Shown one piece after another: positions 1 to 5,437 of a DNA stretch of 7,650 nt. Both the position numbers and the translations under genes were made by a program. The stretch spans positions 1 through 7,650 of the forward strand of contig JASHVC010000661.1 in the NCBI GenBank assembly GCA_030039655.1, in the 5' to 3' direction. The stretch comes from Xanthobacteraceae bacterium. GTDB taxonomy: Bacteria > Pseudomonadota > Alphaproteobacteria > Rhizobiales > Xanthobacteraceae. The stretch's first letter is position 1. Each line of letters starts with the position of its first letter. Below the pieces are notes generated by a model that saw nothing but the letters and a program-made list of their open reading frames with translations, had not been told where the DNA came from and did not search any database.

Positions 1-1
1 C

Positions 2-346
2 AACCGCAGCTGGCGCGGCGTGCGCACCGAAGTGCCGTGGATCGATCGGCCGCCGGCTGACATCGTGCGCGATCACGTCCGCTTCACCTTGCAGCCGCTC
101 GACGTGCCGAACGCCGACGTGCTCAATCGCGCCATGGATCAGGTCCGCTCGGACGAGCTGATCCTGTTCTCGACCGACTATCCGCACTGGCAGTTTGACC
201 ACGACGACGTGTTGCCGGACGGGCTATCCGATGCGATGCTGCAGAAGATTCTGATCGACAATCCGCTTGCGACCTATCCGCGCCTCGGCGCGGCCACCGC
301 AGCGGATCAGAAGCGCGCTGCGATGCGCGAGGAGTTGCAGCCATGA
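2..346 (+). CDS. Amidohydrolase (amidohydrolase_2 family), 3' end only
   Basis: The reading frame is already open at the window edge, so this is the last 114 codons of a longer gene. It resembles the C-terminal part of the TIM-barrel amidohydrolase_2 family (ACMSD / gamma-resorcylate decarboxylase-like metal-dependent hydrolases and decarboxylases). The diagnostic piece is ILFSTDYPHWQFD, the strand-8 segment whose Asp normally binds the active-site metal. It is followed by the usual C-terminal helix with ILIDNPLATYPRL, the conserved N-A-x-x-L/Y-Y ending of the family. The same blocks in the same order (RPP..., F.TQP, SDYPHW) occur in the next gene, so the two are tandem paralogs. Its TGA overlaps the next ATG as ATGA, which indicates translational coupling. 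The substrate is unknown. The family call is firm; the N-terminal metal ligands lie outside the window. Confidence 0.85.
   Translation, partial: NRSWRGVRTEVPWIDRPPADIVRDHVRFTLQPLDVPNADVLNRAMDQVRSDELILFSTDYPHWQFDHDDVLPDGLSDAMLQKILIDNPLATYPRLGAATAADQKRAAMREELQP
329..334 (+). promoter_or_regulatory. Shine-Dalgarno site for the second amidohydrolase
   Basis: GAGGAG lies 8 bases before the ATG at 343, inside the end of the upstream amidohydrolase. It is the strongest ribosome-binding site in this operon and fixes the start of the second amidohydrolase at the ATGA overlap. Confidence 0.6.
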
Positions 347-1452
347 ACAAGCCGGTGCCCGAACGGCAAGTGAAAGCCGCCCAAAAACTCGGCTTTGTCG
401 ATTGTGACATCCATCCGGTGCAGCGATCGCCCAAGGACCTTTACCCTTACCTCGAGCAACGTTGGCGCGAGCACATTGAGAATTTCGGCGGCCATCTCTG
501 TCAGGGCCTGGCCGCTCAACTGCCGTTTCCGCGCATGATGGCGAGCGGCATGCGCGCCGACGCTTACCCCTCGAACGGTGGTCCGCCGGGTTGCGATCTC
601 GAACTGATGCAGCGCCAGCACCTCGACCTCAACGGTTGCGCGACCGGGATGATGATCTGCCTATCGCGTGGCGGCATGGAGGAACGCAATCTCGAATTCG
701 GCGCAGCGCTGGCACACGCCGTCAACGACTGGCAGATCCACGACTGGGTGGAAAAGGATCGGCGGCTCAAGGCTGGCATCGTTGTGCCACAGGAATATCC
801 CGAGTTTGCCGCGCGCGAGATCGACGCCCGCGCCGCCGAGAACGCGGCGTTTCGTCAGGTGATCATTTCGCCGCGCTCCATCGAGCCGCTCGGCCGGCGT
901 AAGTATTGGCCGATCTACGAAGCTGCCGCGCGCAACAATCTCGTACTCGGCCTGCATCCGGCCGGTAATCCCAACGGCCATCCGTCCAGCGGAACCGGCT
1001 GGGGCACCTATTACATGCAAGAGCACTACACCTTCGGCACCAGCATGGTCGGCAATGTTGTCAGTCTGATCAGCGAAGGCGTGTTCGAACGCTTCCCAGG
1101 TCTCAAAGTGGCGATGATCGAGTCCGGCTTTTCATGGGCGCCCTCCGTGGGCTGGCGCATGGACAAGCAGTGGCAGCGCATGCGCAAGGAGACGCCGCAT
1201 CTCAAACGGCCGCCGTCGGAACATCTGCGTGAACATTTCTGGTTCTGCACGCAGCCCATGGAGGAGCCGGAGAATCCGGCTGACATCCACGACATCCTCG
1301 ACTGGATCGGCTGGGACCGGCTGATGTTCTCCAGCGACTATCCGCATTGGGACTACGACGATCCGGGCATCGCGCTGAACTTCAAGATGACGGAGCCGCA
1401 ACGCTCGGCCATCATGCGCGACAACGCCACGACGTTGTACCGGCTGTCCTGA
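343..1452 (+). CDS. Amidohydrolase family protein (amidohydrolase_2, ACMSD-like)
   Basis: A complete 369-residue cytoplasmic TIM-barrel metal hydrolase/decarboxylase of the amidohydrolase_2 family, of normal length. Visible ligand motifs are the strand-1 VDCDIHP (Asp22, His24), the strand-5 LHPAGNPNG (His205) and the strand-8 FSSDYPHW (Asp332). The strand-6 position, where many relatives carry His, reads MIESGFSWAP with Glu260. The Trp-Ala-Pro and downstream Arg-Met-Asp of that block are typical of a subfamily found next to catabolic genes. The start is set by the GAGGAG site and the 4-base overlap with the upstream paralog. The Rieske gene begins 5 bases after its stop, so the genes are co-transcribed. 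Relatives cleave or decarboxylate cyclic and aromatic-derived acids, but the exact reaction cannot be inferred here. The two paralogs may act on successive intermediates or form a hetero-oligomer (inference). Confidence 0.92.
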   Translation: MNKPVPERQVKAAQKLGFVDCDIHPVQRSPKDLYPYLEQRWREHIENFGGHLCQGLAAQLPFPRMMASGMRADAYPSNGGPPGCDLELMQRQHLDLNGCATGMMICLSRGGMEERNLEFGAALAHAVNDWQIHDWVEKDRRLKAGIVVPQEYPEFAAREIDARAAENAAFRQVIISPRSIEPLGRRKYWPIYEAAARNNLVLGLHPAGNPNGHPSSGTGWGTYYMQEHYTFGTSMVGNVVSLISEGVFERFPGLKVAMIESGFSWAPSVGWRMDKQWQRMRKETPHLKRPPSEHLREHFWFCTQPMEEPENPADIHDILDWIGWDRLMFSSDYPHWDYDDPGIALNFKMTEPQRSAIMRDNATTLYRLS

Positions 1453-1457
1453 AAGAC

Positions 1458-1871
1458 ATGTCGCGTCATGTGGTTGCCGGCGTTGCCGAGGTCCCGCCAG
1501 GGCGCTGCAAGCTCGTTACCGCTAAGGGCCGCGAGATCGGACTGTTCAACGTCGGCGGCAAATTCTTCGCACTGGCCAATCGCTGCCCGCACAAGGGCGG
1601 TCCGCTGTGCGACGGCCGCATCACTGGGCTCACCCAATCGACCGGGCCGGGCGACTACCGTGTCATTCGCGCCGGAGAGTTCCTGCGCTGCCCCTGGCAC
1701 GGTTGGGAATTCGAGATCGCCACCGGCCAAAGTTATTGCGATCCCAACACCATGAGAGCGCGGCAGTTCAATGTCACAGTGGCGGCGGGAGAGGAGTTGG
1801 TGAAGGGTCCGTACATTGCTGAGAGTTTTCCGGTCGCGGTTGAGCAGGACTACCTGGTCGTGGAGATATGA
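1458..1871 (+). CDS. Small Rieske [2Fe-2S] protein
   Basis: A 137-residue protein that is essentially one Rieske domain. Cluster ligands are visible: Cys43-Pro-His45 in NRCPHKGGPLCDG and Cys78-Pro-Trp-His81 in LRCPWHGWEFEIATG. The 32-residue spacer between the two halves is about twice that of classic ring-hydroxylase ferredoxins. The extra piece (ITGLTQSTGPGDYRV) is probably a surface loop, and I recall similar loops in small Rieske proteins of actinobacteria and rhizobia. There is no signal peptide or membrane segment, so it is a soluble cytoplasmic electron carrier or an oxygenase accessory subunit. No catalytic oxygenase or reductase subunit is in the window. The frame is open further upstream, but homology starts just after the ATG at 1458, 5 bases past the amidohydrolase stop. 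The ribosome site (GAAAGA) is weak, so coupling to upstream translation is likely. Family call firm; partner unknown. Confidence 0.9.
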   Translation: MSRHVVAGVAEVPPGRCKLVTAKGREIGLFNVGGKFFALANRCPHKGGPLCDGRITGLTQSTGPGDYRVIRAGEFLRCPWHGWEFEIATGQSYCDPNTMRARQFNVTVAAGEELVKGPYIAESFPVAVEQDYLVVEI

Positions 1872-1899
1872 TCACCGCTGCCGTCGTACTGGACGCACG

Positions 1900-2877
1900 A
1901 TGAAGCCTTCCCGCAGAGATGTTTTGCAGACGGCTGCCAGCGCTTTGACGCTGTCCGTGCGGCCGCGGATCGCAGGCGCGCAAAATTATCCGTCTCGGCC
2001 GGTGCACATCGTTGTCGGTTTTCCGCCCGGCGGGCCAACCGACATCGGCGGCCGCGTGATCGGGCAATGGCTGGCGGAGCGGCTCGGTCAGCCGTTCGTC
2101 GTCGACAACCGGCCTGGCGCCGCCAACAATATCGCCACCGAGGCCGTGGCACATGCGGCGCCCGACGGCTACACACTCCTTGCCGCTGTCGGATCGAACG
2201 CTATCAATCCGGCGCTGTACCCGGACCTCAGTTTCAATTTCATTCGCGATTTTGCCATGGTGGGCGGCATCTACCGCTCACCCCTGGTGCTCGAAGTCAT
2301 CGCGTCTTTGCCGGTCAAAACCGTTCCGGAATTGATCGCCTACGCCAAGGCCAATCCGCGCAAGATCACGCTCGCTTCCTTCGGCACCGGGACCGTGTCC
2401 CACATCGCCGGAGTATTCTTTCAGATGAATGCCGGCATCGAGATGGTGCATGTCCCGTATCGGGGCTCCGCGCCCATGGTCTCCGACCTGATTGGCGGTC
2501 AGGTACAGGCGGCGTTCGACAACCTGCCGGCCTCCGTTCCCCACATCAAGGATGGCAAGCTGCGCGCCCTCGGGGTGACTACCGCCGAGCGTTGGAAGAC
2601 GCTGCCGGACGTTCCGACGCTGGCCGACTACATGCCAGGCTTCGAGGCAATCACATGGGTGGGCATCGCGGCGCCGCGGCAGACGCCACCCGCCATCGTC
2701 GAGCGGCTGGCGCGGGAGATCGAAGGAGCGCTCCGCGATCAAAGTATCGTCGCGCATCTCGCCGACCTTGGCGCCGAGCCGTTCCCGCTCTCGACCGCGG
2801 AGTTCGACAAATTCATCGTCGACCAAACAGAGAAGTGGGGCAGGGTGATCCGCACCGGTAACATCAAGCTGGAATAG
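1900..2877 (+). CDS. Tripartite tricarboxylate transporter (TctC/Bug) substrate-binding protein
   Basis: A 325-residue periplasmic solute-binding protein of the Bug/TctC family, of normal length. The N-terminus is a Tat-like signal peptide: SRRDVLQ at residues 4-10, a short hydrophobic stretch, and a probable cut after AGA (residues 25-27). The mature protein opens with the family block YPSRPVHIVVGFPPGG (30-45), then AAPDGYTLL, INPALYPDLSF, HVPYRG (184-189) and PDVPTLADYMPGFEA. Family members bind carboxylated small molecules, often dicarboxylates or aromatic acids, for TctAB transporters or for signalling. No TctA or TctB gene is visible here, which is common for this expanded family. The ATG at 1900 is chosen because it starts directly at the signal peptide; the upstream open frame adds 28 codons overlapping the Rieske gene. 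It sits 28 bases after the Rieske stop, so it likely delivers the substrate of that catabolic operon (inference). Confidence 0.93.
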   Translation: MKPSRRDVLQTAASALTLSVRPRIAGAQNYPSRPVHIVVGFPPGGPTDIGGRVIGQWLAERLGQPFVVDNRPGAANNIATEAVAHAAPDGYTLLAAVGSNAINPALYPDLSFNFIRDFAMVGGIYRSPLVLEVIASLPVKTVPELIAYAKANPRKITLASFGTGTVSHIAGVFFQMNAGIEMVHVPYRGSAPMVSDLIGGQVQAAFDNLPASVPHIKDGKLRALGVTTAERWKTLPDVPTLADYMPGFEAITWVGIAAPRQTPPAIVERLAREIEGALRDQSIVAHLADLGAEPFPLSTAEFDKFIVDQTEKWGRVIRTGNIKLE

Positions 2878-2894
2878 GGCTGAGCATCAGCCCT
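2876..2894. terminator. Hairpin shared by convergent tctC-like and hrpB genes
   Basis: A perfect 8-base stem, AGGGCTGA / TCAGCCCT, with the 3-base loop GCA. It overlaps the TAG of the binding-protein gene (2875-2877) and contains the TGA of hrpB (2887-2889 on the minus strand). The position between two convergent genes only 9 bases apart fits a bidirectional terminator. No T-run follows on either side, so it may act with Rho or as an mRNA 3'-end stabiliser rather than as a classic intrinsic terminator. Confidence 0.55.
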
Positions 2895-5382
2895 GCCGCG
2901 GCTTGGCGCGGCGCGTCGGTGGCGCGGCGATTGGGTCGTCGGGCCATGGGTGTTTCGGATAACGCCCTCGCATATCGGCGCGCACGGCCGCATAGCTGCC
3001 GCGCCAGAATCCTGGGAGATCGCGCGTGGTCTGTACGGGCCGGTGCGCCGGCGAGAGCAAATCGATCACCAACGGCACCTTGCCGCCGGCGATCGCCGGA
3101 TGACGGTCGATGCCGAACAGCTCCTGCACGCGGATCGCAATCTTTGGACCGCCTTCGGCCTGGTAGTCGATCGGCACCCGCGAGCCGGTCGGCGCTTCGA
3201 AATGGGTCGGCGCCTCGACCTCGAGGCGGCGCCTTAGCGGCCAAGGCAGGAGCTGGCTCAAGGCCACATCGAGCTCATCAGCCGTAAGTTCGCCGATTGC
3301 GGTTTTTGTGGTCAGCGCTGGCGCCAACCATTCGTCGGCGGTTTTGCCAAGCGCCGAATCGGAAAGGTCACGCCACTCGTCGCCTTCGCTCGCGCGCAGG
3401 AACATCACGCGGTCGCGCCACTGCCGCAGTGCTTTGGTCCAGGGGAGCCGGTCGAGGCCAACGCCGGCAATCCCAGCGGCCAATCTCTGTGCAGTTTCCT
3501 CGCCCGGACTGACGGCGAATGGCTGCTCGGACAGCACAAGCGCGCCGAGGCGCCGAATTCTGCGTCCGCGTAGGCTCAGGCTCCCCACATCGAACATGGT
3601 CTCCTCGAGCGCCTCGATGCGATCGGAGAAGCGCGCCTCGATCTCCCGGAGCGTGATCGGAGCGGCAAGGAGGATGCGGCCGGCGGCGGCCGAACCGGCA
3701 AGCTCGGCCACCGCGAGAAACGGGTCGCGGGCAAGTGGGGAGGCGGGATCGATCTGTGCGCCACGGCCGTTCGCCAGCAAAAACGATCCGGACCCGCCGC
3801 CTCGGTTCTTGGCGATCCGTTTGGGATAAGCCAACGCCAGCAAGGCGCCGACCGAGTATTCTTCAACTGTCTCCCCAGCTCCCTCTCCCGAGGGTGCCGG
3901 CATAGCCTCCACTGATGGTCGTCCCGCGAGCCTCGCCAAATCCGTCGCCATCTGGCGCACAAGTCTCGCACGCTGTGAGCGATCGTTGAGAAAGGCGCGG
4001 AGGCGCTCACGGAGGTCAACATCGTCGCCTCCCAGACCGCGCTCGCTGACGAGCAGGGCGATCCTCGCGGCGGTCCTCGCCTTTCCGGAACTTGCGGCGT
4101 CCACCACCATGCGGGCAAGCCGCGGCGGCAGGGGTAGTTTTCGCAGATGTCGCCCCTCGTCGGTGATGCGGCCGTCGCCGTCCAGAGCGCCGAGTTCGGC
4201 GAGCAACACCTTCGCCTCGGCGAGCGCGGCGCGCGGCGGTGGATCGAGGAACGCGAGTTGTTCGGGCGGGCTGCCCCAGGCCGCGAGATCCAGGGCGAAG
4301 GACGACAAATCGGCGGCGAGGATTTCGGGTTTAGCAAACGGTTCGAGCGCAATAGTCTGCGCCTCGTCCCAGAGCCGGTAGCAAATTCCAGGCTCGGTGC
4401 GGCCGGCACGCCCGCGACGCTGGTCGGCCGCAGCGCGCGAGACCCGCACTGTTTCGAGCCGCGTCAACTCGACATCGGGCTCGTACCGCGGTACGCGTGC
4501 GAGACCCGAGTCGACGACGATGCGCACACCCTCAATGGTGATCGAAGTCTCGGCGATCGAGGTGGCGAGCACGATCTTGCGGCGGCCGGGCGGGGCGCGG
4601 GCGATGGCGCGGTCTTGTTCCTCCCCGGTCAGTGCGCCGTAAAGCGTCACCAGATCGGTCGAGGCGTCGAGGCGGCCTTCGAGCAGACGCTGGGTGCGCC
4701 GGATTTCAGCGGCGCCGGGTAGAAACACGAGCAGCGAGCCTCGCTCGGCTCGCGTCGCCCGCAAGATCGCGTCGGCGATCTGCAGCTCGATCGGCCGCGT
4801 GTCGCGCCCAACATAGCGCGTCTCAACCGGAAAGGCGCGGCCGGCGCTCTCGATCAACGGCGCATCGCCAACGAGCATCGCGACTCGCGCGCCGTCGAGC
4901 GTTGCCGACATGACGAGAAGCCGCAAATCCGGACGCAGGCCTTGTTGCACGTCACGCGCCAAGGCGAGACCAAGGTCGGCGTCGAGCGAGCGTTCGTGGA
5001 ATTCGTCGAACAGGACCGCGCCGATTCCGCCAAGCATCGGATCGTCGATGATGAGTCTTGAAAAAACGCCTTCGGTGACGATCTCGACGCGGGTCCGCCG
5101 CGAAACCTTGTGATCGTAGCGAATCCGAATTCCGACGGCGTCGCCGACCTCTTGCCCAAGTGTCCGCGCCATCCGCTCGGCGGCGGCGCGCGCGGCCAGC
5201 CGGCGAGGTTCCAGCAACAGGATGCGTTGCTCTTTCGCCCAACTTTCCTCGGCGAGCACCAGCGGTACGCGCGTGGTTTTGCCTGCGCCGGGCGGAGCGA
5301 CCAGAACAGCCGCATTGTGATCGCGTAACGCCGCCTTCAGGCCCGGCAGAGCGGCGTCGATCGGCAGCGGGGGAAAATCCAC
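2887..5382 (-). CDS. hrpB: ATP-dependent DEAH-box helicase HrpB
   Basis: A complete 831-residue HrpB, close to the family's usual 810-850. Motifs in order: Walker A APPGAGKTT (GKT at 34-36), DEFH Walker B (126-129), SAT (159-161), motif V TSIAETSITIEGV (274-286) and motif VI QRRGRAGR (321-328). The HA2-like and HrpB-specific C-terminal regions follow, ending in the family signature FWRGSYAAVRADMRGRYPKH. It is a cytoplasmic nucleoside-triphosphate-driven RNA helicase; its precise physiological role is poorly defined in the family. The GTG at 5382 is preferred. The ATG at 5439 adds 19 residues that use rare codons for this genome (ATA, TTA, AAT), match nothing typical of the family, and would overlap the polA start codon by two bases. 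Homology begins at FPPLPID just after the GTG. Residues about 488-511 hold an unusual Pro/Gly/Glu-rich insert (see the repeat entry). It is transcribed divergently from polA. Confidence 0.95.
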   Translation of the reverse strand: MDFPPLPIDAALPGLKAALRDHNAAVLVAPPGAGKTTRVPLVLAEESWAKEQRILLLEPRRLAARAAAERMARTLGQEVGDAVGIRIRYDHKVSRRTRVEIVTEGVFSRLIIDDPMLGGIGAVLFDEFHERSLDADLGLALARDVQQGLRPDLRLLVMSATLDGARVAMLVGDAPLIESAGRAFPVETRYVGRDTRPIELQIADAILRATRAERGSLLVFLPGAAEIRRTQRLLEGRLDASTDLVTLYGALTGEEQDRAIARAPPGRRKIVLATSIAETSITIEGVRIVVDSGLARVPRYEPDVELTRLETVRVSRAAADQRRGRAGRTEPGICYRLWDEAQTIALEPFAKPEILAADLSSFALDLAAWGSPPEQLAFLDPPPRAALAEAKVLLAELGALDGDGRITDEGRHLRKLPLPPRLARMVVDAASSGKARTAARIALLVSERGLGGDDVDLRERLRAFLNDRSQRARLVRQMATDLARLAGRPSVEAMPAPSGEGAGETVEEYSVGALLALAYPKRIAKNRGGGSGSFLLANGRGAQIDPASPLARDPFLAVAELAGSAAAGRILLAAPITLREIEARFSDRIEALEETMFDVGSLSLRGRRIRRLGALVLSEQPFAVSPGEETAQRLAAGIAGVGLDRLPWTKALRQWRDRVMFLRASEGDEWRDLSDSALGKTADEWLAPALTTKTAIGELTADELDVALSQLLPWPLRRRLEVEAPTHFEAPTGSRVPIDYQAEGGPKIAIRVQELFGIDRHPAIAGGKVPLVIDLLSPAHRPVQTTRDLPGFWRGSYAAVRADMRGRYPKHPWPDDPIAAPPTRRAKPRQG
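3850..3921. repeat. Possible decayed palindromic repeat inside hrpB
   Basis: This part of hrpB encodes a Pro/Gly/Glu-rich stretch (MPAPSGEGAGETVEE) inserted just before the conserved SVGALLALAYP block; I expect a shorter connection in most HrpB proteins. The DNA contains a CCCTC-TCCC-GAGGG hairpin (3881-3894) beside further pyrimidine-rich CTCCC-type runs. It resembles the CCCTCTCCC palindromic repeats common in Hyphomicrobiales genomes. Only one copy is in the window, so repeat status is a guess from composition; a simple low-complexity linker is the alternative. Confidence 0.25.
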
Positions 5383-5437
5383 AGTCTTACCCGTAGGCCA
5401 TGATAATGCCTGCGAAACCCCTATATTAGGGGCCGTC
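5383..5437. promoter_or_regulatory. Divergent hrpB/polA promoter region with inverted repeat
   Basis: This 55-base gap separates the two divergent genes. It holds a perfect inverted repeat CCCCTA-TAT-TAGGGG at 5418-5432. Its centre reads TATATT on the plus strand (5422-5427) and TAATAT on the minus strand (5428-5423), both good -10 boxes. For hrpB, a TTGTGC at 5452-5447 lies 18 bases upstream of TAATAT, giving a plausible sigma-70 promoter and a leader of about 35 bases. For polA, the TATATT box would start transcription at or just before the ATG at 5438. The AGGGG at 5428-5432, 5 bases before that ATG, can instead act as its ribosome site if transcription starts farther upstream. No clear plus-strand -35 box was found. 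Confidence 0.45.

Noticed and set aside
1347..1457. N-terminal extension of the Rieske frame into the amidohydrolase gene
   Set aside because: The added 37 residues are the out-of-frame amidohydrolase end; the ATG at 1458 fits operon spacing and Rieske length.
2278..2826. 182-residue minus-strand open frame opposite the TctC-like gene
   Set aside because: Codon-mirror artefact with no motif or ribosome site.
2067..2861. 264-residue plus-strand open frame overlapping the TctC-like gene
   Set aside because: Arg/Ala-rich shadow frame with no family features; the TctC frame carries all conserved motifs.
3576..4409. 277-residue minus-strand open frame within hrpB
   Set aside because: Same strand but shifted frame, very rich in Arg, Ser and Pro; a shadow of hrpB, whose own frame is uninterrupted.
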